Positions 8,299 to 15,691 of a stretch of 57,484 nucleotides of DNA are shown piece by piece; positions within the stretch are counted from its first letter, which is position 1, and every line of letters starts with the position of its first letter. Made by a program: the position numbers and the translations under genes. Location of the stretch: assembly GCA_019246665.1 (NCBI GenBank), contig JAFAQA010000263.1, forward strand, positions 1 to 57,484, in the 5' to 3' direction. The notes beneath the pieces were generated by a model. It was not told the DNA's origin. It saw only the letters and a program-made list of their open reading frames with translations, and searched no databases. The stretch comes from Hyphomicrobiales bacterium. Its GTDB lineage: Bacteria; Pseudomonadota; Alphaproteobacteria; Rhizobiales; Beijerinckiaceae.

Positions 8299-9522
8299 TC
8301 ACGCCGGGACGGGGAAGACGGGCTTCGCATCCGCGAAGGCGTCAGGGAAGATGACCTTGATGTCGTTGCCCTGCACCTGCAGATTGACCGGTGCGGCGCC
8401 CTGGTTCTGGCCGTCCCCGAAGCGGGTTGGACCATAAGGCATGATATGGCCGGCGAAAGTGGATGAAGCGAGGGCTTCGGTGATCTTCGCCCGATCTGTC
8501 GAGGCGGCCCGCTCGAGCGCGTCGGCGAGCAGGAGCACGCAGGAATAGTTCAGCGCCGTGTTGTAGGTGAAGAACTTGCCTTGCGCCTCCACCTCTTTCC
8601 TCAGCGCCTGAGCCGCCTCTTTTCGCGGGTCCCACCAATGATTGCAGTCCATCACATATTGGGCCGCTTCCGGGAATTCCTTGAGGAAACGGAAGTTCGA
8701 AGCTGCTCCGTTGAGGATGGAGTAGATGCCCTTCGGCTTGATGCGCTGCTGCTGCATGGTGCGGGCCAGGAGCACGAACTCCCCATAATAGCTCGAGGGA
8801 ATGAGGAGGTCCGGGTTCTTCGCCTTGATCTGCAGCGCCACATTCGACATGTCGCGCGCGGGGGTCGGATGCGCGATGGTATCGAGAATGTCGAAGCCGC
8901 GGTTCGGTAGCTCCGCCTGGAGCAGCTTGGCAAGGCCCGAGCCGAACAGCCCGTCCTCATGCACGAGCACGACCGTTTTGGCCGGCTTGCCGGCCGCATC
9001 GTTGAGCTTCACGAGATTGTCGAGCGCGGTGCGCGAGACGACGCCGAAGCCGGGTGCGAAGCGGAAGGTGTTCTTCAGCCCGCGCTGGACGATCGCATCG
9101 GTCACACCGACATCGACGATATAGGGCAAATCGTAGCGGGAAGCGGCCTGGGTGGCCGCGAGACAGATCGGGCTTGCAAAGCCGCCCACAATGGCCACCA
9201 CGCCATCGCTGTTGAGGCGCTCGACCTCCGCGTTGCCTCCATCCGGCGTGGAGCGCGCATCGCCCTGCGCCATCTCGAGCTTGGCGCCGCCGAGCGATTT
9301 GATGCCACCCGCGTCATTGATGACCTTGATCGCCGCTTCTGAGCCCATCAGCCCCTGTTGCCCGTCGAAGGCGAGCGCACCCGTGAGCGGCTGCAGGATG
9401 CCGACCTTGATCGGGGCCGCTTGCGCCCTGAGATAGGAAGGGGCCGCCAGCATTGCCGCGCCGCCGGAGCTCGCCGCGAGAAATCGACGGCGGGTCCATT
9501 TGCTGTCGAGGCCATGCGTCAT
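8299..9522 (-). CDS. Tat-exported periplasmic substrate-binding protein of the Liv-type ABC transporter
   Basis: This 407-aa protein is of the Peripla_BP_6 (LivK-like) family. The N-terminus has a twin-arginine signal (TRRRFLAASSG, then a hydrophobic stretch ending SYLRAQA), so it is probably exported folded by Tat. The mature part starts IKVGILQPLTGALAFDGQQG, the usual first strand and ligand loop. AMIDE-, aromatic- and short-fatty-acid-binding members look alike, so the ligand cannot be named. It overlaps the GntR gene by 4 bp upstream, so regulator and binding protein are co-transcribed and the first transporter gene lies directly behind the regulator. Confidence 0.9.
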   Translation of the reverse strand: MTHGLDSKWTRRRFLAASSGGAAMLAAPSYLRAQAAPIKVGILQPLTGALAFDGQQGLMGSEAAIKVINDAGGIKSLGGAKLEMAQGDARSTPDGGNAEVERLNSDGVVAIVGGFASPICLAATQAASRYDLPYIVDVGVTDAIVQRGLKNTFRFAPGFGVVSRTALDNLVKLNDAAGKPAKTVVLVHEDGLFGSGLAKLLQAELPNRGFDILDTIAHPTPARDMSNVALQIKAKNPDLLIPSSYYGEFVLLARTMQQQRIKPKGIYSILNGAASNFRFLKEFPEAAQYVMDCNHWWDPRKEAAQALRKEVEAQGKFFTYNTALNYSCVLLLADALERAASTDRAKITEALASSTFAGHIMPYGPTRFGDGQNQGAAPVNLQVQGNDIKVIFPDAFADAKPVFPVPA

Positions 9523-10346
9523 TTCGCTCTCCCGTTGCGCTTCGATCCACGGTGATCGTGGAAATGTGTTGCCGCTGCCGCTGGTCTTGCGTCGTTTGCG
9601 GGCACCCAGCGCTTCCCGTTGGCGCCGTCGGCGCGCACGAGATCCATGCGCATCTCATAGCGATCGGGGCGGTAAAGCGCCAAGAGATGCTCGATGCCGT
9701 GTCCCTTCCCGTCGAAAATGACGCGCGTGAGTGCGATGAGGGCCGAGCCAACCTCCACGTCGAGCGCCTGCGCGACGTCAGGGGAAGCGAGCACCGCGCC
9801 GATCTCCTGGGTGGCGCGCGCGACCACGATCCCGGACCGCTCGATCAAGGAGAGGAGCGGGCGCAAGGCGAGCTCTTCCTCCGAATACGTCATGCCGATG
9901 CGTGCCGGAACATGCGTCGTGAGATAGGACATCGGCTCCCCATCGATCAGGCGCACCCGGATCGAGTGCTGCACGCTTTCTCCCGTCGCCAAATTAAGCG
10001 CGCTCGCGATGTTGGCGGTCGCCGGCCGGTAGCCGAACGCGATGAGGCGCACCTGCGTGACGCGGCCCATCGCTTCGATATTGGCGAGCATGTCCGAAAG
10101 ATCGGCGATGACGGGGTTCGGCGTGTGACGCATGCGCACGAAGGTGCCAGCGCCCTGCCGACGCAGCACCAGCCCTTCTCGCTCGAGCTCGGCAAGCGCG
10201 CGCCGCACCGTGATGCGCGAGACGGCATGCTCGGCGGCGAGCGCCTGCTCGGCCGGCAAGGACGAACCTGCCGCCATCCCGCCGGTGATCCGATCACGGA
10301 GGAGGAGGTAGATTTGCCGGGCCTTGGATGGCTCGATGCGCGCCAT
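9519..10346 (-). CDS. GntR-family transcriptional regulator with UTRA domain (HutC subfamily)
   Basis: This 275-aa regulator has an N-terminal winged helix at about residues 8-72 (LPAEQALAAEHAVSRITVRRALAELEREGLV, then GAGTFV), followed by a UTRA effector-binding domain to about residue 245. HutC-type regulators sense small metabolites, often the substrate or first intermediate of the pathway next door. It is the first gene of the minus-strand operon and is divergent from leuC across 98 bp, so one set of operators could control both sides. The C-terminal tail (about 30 residues, AAATHFHDHRGSKRNGRAK) is basic and not conserved. Confidence 0.9.
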   Translation of the reverse strand: MARIEPSKARQIYLLLRDRITGGMAAGSSLPAEQALAAEHAVSRITVRRALAELEREGLVLRRQGAGTFVRMRHTPNPVIADLSDMLANIEAMGRVTQVRLIAFGYRPATANIASALNLATGESVQHSIRVRLIDGEPMSYLTTHVPARIGMTYSEEELALRPLLSLIERSGIVVARATQEIGAVLASPDVAQALDVEVGSALIALTRVIFDGKGHGIEHLLALYRPDRYEMRMDLVRADGANGKRWVPANDARPAAAATHFHDHRGSKRNGRAK

Positions 10347-10444
10347 GCGTTCCTGAAGCCGCGCCTTGAAAGCTGCGCCTTTTAGCCTAGAACCTTTAGA
10401 TGTATACTCTATAAGACAACTTACCCGTCAAGACCCGGTGGGAG
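10347..10444. promoter_or_regulatory. Divergent control region between the GntR operon and leuC
   Basis: This 98-bp gap holds the only AT-rich patch nearby. TGTATACTCTATAAGACA (10401-10418) is an imperfect dyad (TGTATA / AAGACA) containing the palindrome GTATAC, compatible with a HutC-type GntR operator. TATACT (10403-10408) could serve as the -10 box for leuC with a weak TTTTAG 17 bp upstream. On the minus strand TTGACG (10426-10431) could be the -35 of the GntR gene. All assignments are by eye. Confidence 0.4.
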
Positions 10445-11857
10445 ATGCGCGAAACGCCCCGGACCATCATCGACAAGTTGTGGGACAGCCATGTGGTTGT
10501 GGCGCGCGAGGGCGGCGAGAGCTTGCTTTTCATCGACCGGCACCTTTTGCATGAGGGCTCCTTCCACGCCTTCGAGCAGGTGCGAAAGCGAGGCCGGTCC
10601 ATCGCGCGGCCTGACCTCTCCTTCGCCATTGCCGATCACTATGTGCCGACGCGCGGGCGCGATAAGCCGATCGCCAATCCAGACATTGCACGCATGGTCG
10701 AGCTTCTGGCGCAGAACGCCAATGCGCATGGCATATCCCATATTGGCCTCGAAGATCCGCGCCAGGGAATCGTGCATGTCGCCGTCCCCGAGCAAGGCTT
10801 GAGCTTGCCGGGGCTCACCATCGTCTGCGGCGACAGTCATACCTCGACGCATGGTGCCTTCGGCGCCTTTGCGTTCGGCATCGGCGCCTCCGAAGTTGCC
10901 CATGTGCTGATGACACAGGCGATTTGGCAAAAAAAGCCGAAGCGCCTGCGCCTGCGGGTCGAGGGCGCGACCCTGCCGGGCACCACGGCAAAGGATATCG
11001 CGCTTACCCTCATCGCGCGCCTTGGCGCGGATGGCGCGCAGGGACATGCGATCGAATATGCGGGCTCGGCCGTGCGTGCGCTCACCATGGAAGGGCGCAT
11101 GACCTTGTGCAACCTTTCGATCGAGGCCGGCGCTCGCAATGGCCTCGTGGCTCCCGACGCGACGACTTACGCCTGGTTGAAGGGTCGCCCTTTCGCGCCC
11201 AAGGGCGAGATGTTCGAGCGCGCCGTCGACGATTGGGAGAAGCTCGCGAGCGATGCAGACGCCGAGTTCGATCGTGAAGCCGTTCTCGATGGCGGTGAGA
11301 TCGTGCCGATCGTCACCTGGGGCACGACTCCCGAGCACGCCCTGCCGATCGATGCGACCGTGCCCGATCCGGCCAAAGTGGATGATCCGGCACAGGCCGC
11401 GGCTATCGGCGATGCCATCGCCTATATGGGTCTAGCTCCAGGCGCGAAGCTCAGCTCGATCCCTGTCGACCGGGTGTTCATTGGTTCCTGCACCAATGGG
11501 CGGATCGAGGACTTGCGCGCTGCCGCTTGCGTGCTTGCGGGGCGTCGCGCCAAGGTGCCGGGCCTCGTCTCTCCGGGGTCGAGCACGGTCAAGCGGCAGG
11601 CTGAGGAAGAGGGGCTCGATCGCATCTTCCTTGAGGCGGGGCTCGAATTCGCGGATTCCGGCTGTTCGATGTGCGTGGGCATCAACGGTGATCTCGTGCC
11701 ACCCGGCGAGCGATGCGCCTCGACGACAAACCGCAATTTCAAGGGTCGGCAGGGACCAAGAGCGCGCACCCATTTGATGTCTCCGGCCATGGCGGCCGCC
11801 GCCGCGATCGCCGGCCATCTCACGGATGCGCGCGAGCTCCTGAAAGGAAGAACGTGA
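10445..11857 (+). CDS. leuC: LeuC-type aconitase-family dehydratase, large subunit
   Basis: This 470-aa protein has the length of 3-isopropylmalate dehydratase large subunit. VCGDSHTSTHGAFG (127-140) is the aconitase-family signature. The [4Fe-4S] ligands are Cys349 (GSCTNGR), Cys407 and Cys410 (SGCSMCVG). The enzyme isomerises 2- to 3-isopropylmalate; close relatives hydrate maleate, citraconate or dimethylmaleate. A GGGAG sequence abuts the ATG. It is divergent from a catabolic operon and not linked to leuA or leuB here. A biosynthetic role is the default by similarity. A catabolic hydratase feeding the lyase at 3900-4805 is a real alternative. Confidence 0.9.
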   Translation: MRETPRTIIDKLWDSHVVVAREGGESLLFIDRHLLHEGSFHAFEQVRKRGRSIARPDLSFAIADHYVPTRGRDKPIANPDIARMVELLAQNANAHGISHIGLEDPRQGIVHVAVPEQGLSLPGLTIVCGDSHTSTHGAFGAFAFGIGASEVAHVLMTQAIWQKKPKRLRLRVEGATLPGTTAKDIALTLIARLGADGAQGHAIEYAGSAVRALTMEGRMTLCNLSIEAGARNGLVAPDATTYAWLKGRPFAPKGEMFERAVDDWEKLASDADAEFDREAVLDGGEIVPIVTWGTTPEHALPIDATVPDPAKVDDPAQAAAIGDAIAYMGLAPGAKLSSIPVDRVFIGSCTNGRIEDLRAAACVLAGRRAKVPGLVSPGSSTVKRQAEEEGLDRIFLEAGLEFADSGCSMCVGINGDLVPPGERCASTTNRNFKGRQGPRARTHLMSPAMAAAAAIAGHLTDARELLKGRT

Positions 11858-11883
11858 TGGCGCAGCTCAAGGCTCGGCCATGA
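11857..11883 (+). other. Eight-codon coupling mini-ORF between leuC and leuD
   Basis: An ATG at 11857 shares its first base with the leuC stop (TGATG) and opens an 8-codon frame (M-A-Q-L-K-A-R-P). Its TGA overlaps the leuD ATG (ATGA at 11880-11883). AAGG inside it can act as the leuD ribosome site. It probably carries terminating ribosomes onto leuD so both subunits are made in equal amounts. The peptide itself is unlikely to matter. Confidence 0.4.
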
Positions 11884-12569
11884 CCCCCTTCACCACGCTG
11901 CAGGCTATCGCCTGCCCGCTGCCTCTGGCCAACATCGACACGGACCAGCTCGTGCCGGCGCGCTTCCTGAAGCAGCCGCGCGCCGAGGGCTATGGCGGTT
12001 TCCTGCTGCATGATTTGCGCTTCGGCGCGGATGGCAAGGGGGCGAGCGCGATGGCCCTCGACGATAAGCGCTACCAGGGCGCCAGCATCCTGGTGGCGAG
12101 GCGCAATTTCGGCGGCGGCTCCTCGCGCGAGGGGGCCGTCTATGCGCTCCTTGATTTCGGCATTCGGTGCGTCATCACGCCGAGCTTCGGCGATATCTTC
12201 GCATCCAATTGCGTGATGAATGGCCTGCTTCCGGCCTGCGTCAACGAGATCGATGCCGAGGCTTTGCTCGCGCATCTGCAGGAATTTCCCGGTGCCGCGA
12301 TCCTGGTTGATCTCGAGACGCAATGGATCGTTTGCGGCAACAAGACCTGCACATTTTCGATCGATTCGTTTCTGAAAACCAAGCTGCTGAACGGCTGGGA
12401 CGATGTCGATGTGACGAAGAGCTTCGCCAAGGCAATGAGTTCGTTTCTGCTCAAAGATGCAGCGGCCCGCCCTTGGGCTCGGCCGGCCCTTCCGGCCGCT
12501 CGACGCCAACAAGCTCGGCCGGGAGATTCTCCCAGCCCAGACCATCCTTCAGCCGCGCGTGAGACTTAG
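11880..12569 (+). CDS. leuD: LeuD-type dehydratase, small subunit, with an atypical C-terminal tail
   Basis: The first about 190 residues are a normal LeuD swivel domain: LANIDTDQLVPARFLK near the N-terminus, FGGGSSREGAVYALLDFGIR (77-96) as the substrate-binding loop, and SFGDIFASN. It forms a heterodimer with LeuC. Family members end near 200 aa; this one runs to 229 with a Pro/Arg/Ala-rich tail (after SSFLLKD). The tail's codons have many A/T third positions, unlike the body. The tail overlaps, on the other strand, a frame with coding-like composition (12451-12636). The natural stop may therefore have been lost and the tail may be readthrough. Function of the core should be intact. Confidence 0.88.
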   Translation: MTPFTTLQAIACPLPLANIDTDQLVPARFLKQPRAEGYGGFLLHDLRFGADGKGASAMALDDKRYQGASILVARRNFGGGSSREGAVYALLDFGIRCVITPSFGDIFASNCVMNGLLPACVNEIDAEALLAHLQEFPGAAILVDLETQWIVCGNKTCTFSIDSFLKTKLLNGWDDVDVTKSFAKAMSSFLLKDAAARPWARPALPAARRQQARPGDSPSPDHPSAARET

Positions 12570-12636
12570 AAATTCCATTCCGACAGATGGTTCGGCCTTT
12601 GCGACAAAATGGGAACCATTTGTCGGGGCCGAACCA
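12451..12636 (-). pseudogene. Startless 61-codon frame, probable gene remnant under the leuD tail
   Basis: Reading the minus strand from a TAG at 12637-12639, the frame stays open for 61 codons to a TGA at 12451-12453. It has no ATG, GTG or TTG. Its second half reads as a plausible protein C-terminus (LKDGLGWENLPAELVGVERP, then EGPAEPKGGPLHL) and has mostly G/C third positions, whereas leuD in the same DNA does not. The first 19 codons coincide with the palindrome at 12580-12636, as if that element had replaced the original N-terminus. I do not recognise the family. Alternatives are a gene starting at CTG (12550-12552) or chance. Confidence 0.35.
12580..12636. repeat. Complex palindrome with two mutually exclusive stems
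   Basis: TGGTTCGGCC (12588-12597) pairs perfectly with GGCCGAACCA (12627-12636), enclosing an inner stem CGACAAAATGG (12602-12612) / CCATTTGTCG (12616-12625). Alternatively CCGACAGATGGTTC (12580-12593) pairs with GAACCATTTGTCGG (12613-12626) over all 14 positions, allowing one G-U. The element fills the gap between convergent leuD and the DUF1328 gene, so it may act as a two-way terminator. The internal direct repeat of CGACAnATGG suggests a small repeat element. Confidence 0.65.
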
Positions 12637-12644
12637 CTAGGCAA

Positions 12645-12827
12645 CTAAGCGCGCCCGCGCATGAAGTTGAAGAGGAAGGCGATCACAGCAAGGACGATCG
12701 CGACCCAGAACAGGATGCGCGCCCCTTCCATGGCGGTTCCCGCGAGGCCACCGAATCCGAGCAGTGCCGCCACGAGCGCGATCACCAGGAAAATGATGGC
12801 CCAATGCAAAAGGTTGCCGAAATTCAT
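12645..12827 (-). CDS. DUF1328 (YtjA-type) small membrane protein
   Basis: This 60-aa, two-helix inner-membrane protein reads [20 protein letters not shown], then a short GFGGLAGTA loop, then a second helix ending [10 protein letters not shown]. The loop and length match DUF1328. The ATG at 12825-12827 is chosen because AAGGAA sits 8 bp upstream; ten more codons upstream are open but have no ribosome site. Function is unknown; members often respond to general stress. It is a single-gene unit facing leuD. Confidence 0.85.
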   Translation of the reverse strand: MNFGNLLHWAIIFLVIALVAALLGFGGLAGTAMEGARILFWVAIVLAVIAFLFNFMRGRA

Positions 12828-13002
12828 AACCCCGTTCCTTTTCGAGCCTGTCGACAAGATACCGAATTACGTTGCCGCCTTCAGACACGGTTTTACGCTT
12901 CGGTAGCGGGTTTGGTTCCCGGCCAAAGCGCATTATCCGAGCCACAGGAGCGCGGAGAGTCCTTCGGAGCCGCGGATGACAAATAAGCAGCCCGTTGCGC
13001 TC

Positions 13003-13326
13003 TTAATCCGCGGTCGGCAGGCGACGCATCGTGAATTCGATGCGCCCATCCTGTAATTGCCGCCAGCTCTCGACCTTCGTCATATACGCGGCCTTCGGAT
13101 AGCGCTGAAACCAGTCGCGCGCCCTCGTTCGGGCTTCCTCGCGCGGCAGCGCGTAAGTTTGGCGGATGAACCCATCGCTCGCGGCCGTGGCTGCCCTTTG
13201 CGCTTCGGCGCGTGCCCTCGCCTGGGAGCGGCTCCTGAGCCGCCGAGCCACATCGCGCGGCGTCCTCGGCGCTTCGCTCCGGCCATGGTCGTCATCGAGA
13301 CGGTGAGGAGGATCGCTGTCATCCAT
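13003..13326 (-). CDS. Conserved hypothetical protein
   Basis: This is a 107-aa cytoplasmic protein. The first half is charged and low-complexity (Asp/Arg-rich, DDSDPPHRLDDDHGR, then Arg/Ala repeats). The second half looks folded and conserved: QTYALPREEARTRARDWFQR, then KVESWRQLQDGRIEFTMRRLP. I recall similar C-terminal halves in hypothetical proteins of Hyphomicrobiales but know no function. A start further in is possible, since only the C-terminal half looks constrained. It lies upstream of the CCA-enzyme gene on the same strand, with 88 bp between. Confidence 0.65.
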   Translation of the reverse strand: MDDSDPPHRLDDDHGRSEAPRTPRDVARRLRSRSQARARAEAQRAATAASDGFIRQTYALPREEARTRARDWFQRYPKAAYMTKVESWRQLQDGRIEFTMRRLPTAD

Positions 13327-13413
13327 GGAAATTTACCCGCCGCAACAACGATAACGGCTTTCACTGGGGCTGGCGAATCGGCCTCAAAACCAAATTCGCG
13401 AAGGATATGTGGT

Positions 13414-14709
13414 TTATATGGCGGTGGAGGGAGGGCCAGTCATCCTGCCGGTCTTTTGTTCCCTGGCGCGGTCGAGGATGGAGGACAGGGCCGACTTCTC
13501 GAGCGGGCAACCTTGGCGAATCCAATCCTCGCGCACCAGCGCCAAAAGCCGTCCGACCTCGGGCCCCGCGGGAATGCCGCGCTTGAGGAGGTCGGCGCCG
13601 GATAGTGGAAATGGGGGGGTCGCATCTGCAAAACGCGAGAGTTCCGCAATTCGGTTCGATCCCGGTCCTGGGCCCTCGGTCGCAAGAGCAATTCGCACGC
13701 TCTTGGCGCCATGATCGAGCACGAGCCGTGCAACTTCCCATTTGGCGTGGCCATGCCCACCTTGCGACAACGCGCCATGCAAGCCTTCGAAGACGCTCGC
13801 GATTGCGGTGAGTGAAGTCGCCTCGGCATTCGAAAGCCGCAAGCGCTGACGAAGGCGCATCGCATCTTCTTTCGTGAGCACCGCGAGGGCTGCGAGACGG
13901 GCCATCGCTTCCGCCATCTCGGGGAACGAGGCTTGCGCGCCGACGGCACTCTTGAAGCGGCTCACATGGGGCACGCCACCAAGGATAAGGGGCCAAAAAC
14001 CGCCGGCCAGCATTTGCTCCGCGGTGGCCGCCGCTCCAGGCGCTCGGATCAACTTGAAAAGCTCGTTGCGAATTCTTTCGGCGGAGAGGAGGCGCAGCCC
14101 CTCGCGCAAGCTGATGGCAGCGGCAAGGCCATCGGCGTCGAGCGAACCCGTCGCGTAGCTCGCGTGGAAGCGGAAAAAGCGCAGGATGCGGAGGAAATCC
14201 TCCTTGATGCGCGTCTTCGCATCACCGATGAAACGAACCCGCCGCGCCTCGAGATCGCCGAGGCCACCGACCGGGTCGTGCACTCGGCCCTGGCGGTCAA
14301 ACGACAGGGCGTTCATGGTGAAATCGCGACGCAGCGCATCCGCCGTGAAGCTCCGGCCGAAGCGCACCACGGCTCGACGGCCATCCGTTTCGATGTCCTC
14401 ACGCAAGGTCGTCACCTCGAAGGGGCGACCTCGCAGCACAAGGGTCACGGTGCCATGCTCGATCCCCGTCGGCACCGCCTTGAACCCGGCATGCTCGGCG
14501 CGGCGTGTCACCTCGTTCGGCAAGGCGGTCGAGGCAAGGTCGACCTCGGAAACCGGCAAGCCCATGAGAGCGTTGCGCACGGCGCCCCCGACGATCCGAG
14601 TTTCCTCGCCGTCTCCGTTGAGAGCGTGGAGCACCTCCGCGACCTCGCGATCGCTCAGCAGCTGGTCGAGTGCGGCGCGCGTGCCGCTCCCCAGGAGAGG
14701 CGCCGTCAC
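13414..14709 (-). CDS. CCA tRNA nucleotidyltransferase / poly(A) polymerase family
   Basis: This 431-aa class II tRNA nucleotidyltransferase adds or repairs the 3' CCA of tRNAs. RIVGGAVRNALMG (38-50) is the nucleotide-binding head motif, and DALRRDFTMNALSFD plus DFLRILRFFRFHASY are the conserved later motifs. The metal-binding DxD that follows the head motif reads EVD (residues 55-57), so its first Asp is a Glu. The start is GTG at 14707-14709, overlapping the upstream DUF6111 stop as GTGA. Last gene of a DUF1285 - Nudix - DUF6111 - CCA operon common in related genomes. Confidence 0.9.
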   Translation of the reverse strand: MTAPLLGSGTRAALDQLLSDREVAEVLHALNGDGEETRIVGGAVRNALMGLPVSEVDLASTALPNEVTRRAEHAGFKAVPTGIEHGTVTLVLRGRPFEVTTLREDIETDGRRAVVRFGRSFTADALRRDFTMNALSFDRQGRVHDPVGGLGDLEARRVRFIGDAKTRIKEDFLRILRFFRFHASYATGSLDADGLAAAISLREGLRLLSAERIRNELFKLIRAPGAAATAEQMLAGGFWPLILGGVPHVSRFKSAVGAQASFPEMAEAMARLAALAVLTKEDAMRLRQRLRLSNAEATSLTAIASVFEGLHGALSQGGHGHAKWEVARLVLDHGAKSVRIALATEGPGPGSNRIAELSRFADATPPFPLSGADLLKRGIPAGPEVGRLLALVREDWIRQGCPLEKSALSSILDRAREQKTGRMTGPPSTAI

Positions 14710-14978
14710 GGCTTCGCCACGGGAGCATCGAAGCTCCCCGGGACGAGGCGCCCATTCTCCATGTGCGCCGGACGGTAGACGCCGTCGTGACGCTCGAGCC
14801 GGAGCGTCTCGGTCACGAGCCCGGCGATGGCGAGAGCAACCCCCGCGATGGCGAGCCAGCCACGAGCGCCTCGCCAATGCTCTGGTGCGAAGACTTCCCG
14901 TCCCGAGAGGGCGAGGAACAAGAAGAACAGCGCGAATGGCAAAAGAAAAAGGCCAAGCTCATCGACGTATCGGATCAT
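14706..14978 (-). CDS. DUF6111-type small membrane protein
   Basis: This 90-aa protein has two hydrophobic segments (LGLFLLPFALFFLFLAL and GWLAIAGVALAIAGLVTE) separated by a short charged loop, and ends in a soluble tail RHDGVYRPAHMENGRLVPG. That tail is the part I associate with DUF6111 proteins next to cca genes. The ATG at 14976-14978 overlaps the Nudix stop as ATGA, which fixes the start against a longer frame. It overlaps cca by 4 bp. Function unknown. Confidence 0.7.
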   Translation of the reverse strand: MIRYVDELGLFLLPFALFFLFLALSGREVFAPEHWRGARGWLAIAGVALAIAGLVTETLRLERHDGVYRPAHMENGRLVPGSFDAPVAKP

Positions 14979-15691
14979 TGTCCATAGACCCGTTCGTAGA
15001 GAATGCGGATCATCCCCGCAGTCGCGCCCCAGATATAATGGCCCTCCCACGGCATTGCGTAAAAGCGCCGCGTATGCCCGCGCAGCTCGCGCGAATGAAT
15101 TTGATGGTTCGCGGGATTCATGAGGAAAGCGAGGGGCGCCTCGAACACGCCAGCCACCTCGATCGGGTTGGGCACGAGATGGAAGGCGGGGTCGACGAGC
15201 GCCACGATGGGCGTGATCCGAAAACCCGTGCCCGTAAGATAAGGGTCGAGGGCGCCGAGCGGTGAGACGAGCTCGGGCTCAAGACCGATCTCCTCTTGCG
15301 CCTCGCGCAAGGCTGCGGCGAGCGGGGTTTCGCCGGTTTCGAGCCTGCCGCCCGGAAAGGAGATTTGCCCGGCATGCACCGCAAGGCCCGCGGCGCGCTC
15401 CGTGAGCAGCAAGGTGGCCTCGTCACGCGCGACGACCGGCATCAACACGGCCGCCCGGCGTATCGCCGAAGGGTCAGCGATGAAAGGAAGCGCGTCGTCG
15501 AGGCGCTGGTCACCCTTGCCGTCGCGAGAAGCCCCTTCGCTTTCCGCTCCGGTTTGGGTTGCGAGCGGCAACAGGTTTCGCACGGCCCTTTCGGTGAAAT
15601 CCCTTGCCGCTAGCGGCGACGCATTTGGCTTCTGCCCAAGGTTCAAATCGGGCCTCAAGGTCCAATCTCCGCCATCTCGCTTGCCTTGCAC
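14975..15691 (-). CDS. Nudix hydrolase, CoA pyrophosphatase type
   Basis: This 238-aa protein has a complete Nudix box, GGRLETGETPLAAALREAQEEIG, in which G, E, RE, EE and G are all at consensus spacing. It is preceded by ISFPG, the extra motif of the CoA-pyrophosphatase (YeaB/NudL) group. It would hydrolyse CoA or acyl-CoA to 3',5'-ADP and phosphopantetheine. The N-terminal 60 residues are variable. The chosen ATG (15689-15691) overlaps the DUF1285 gene by 37 bp. The next in-frame starts fall too close to the domain. Confidence 0.88.
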   Translation of the reverse strand: MQGKRDGGDWTLRPDLNLGQKPNASPLAARDFTERAVRNLLPLATQTGAESEGASRDGKGDQRLDDALPFIADPSAIRRAAVLMPVVARDEATLLLTERAAGLAVHAGQISFPGGRLETGETPLAAALREAQEEIGLEPELVSPLGALDPYLTGTGFRITPIVALVDPAFHLVPNPIEVAGVFEAPLAFLMNPANHQIHSRELRGHTRRFYAMPWEGHYIWGATAGMIRILYERVYGQ

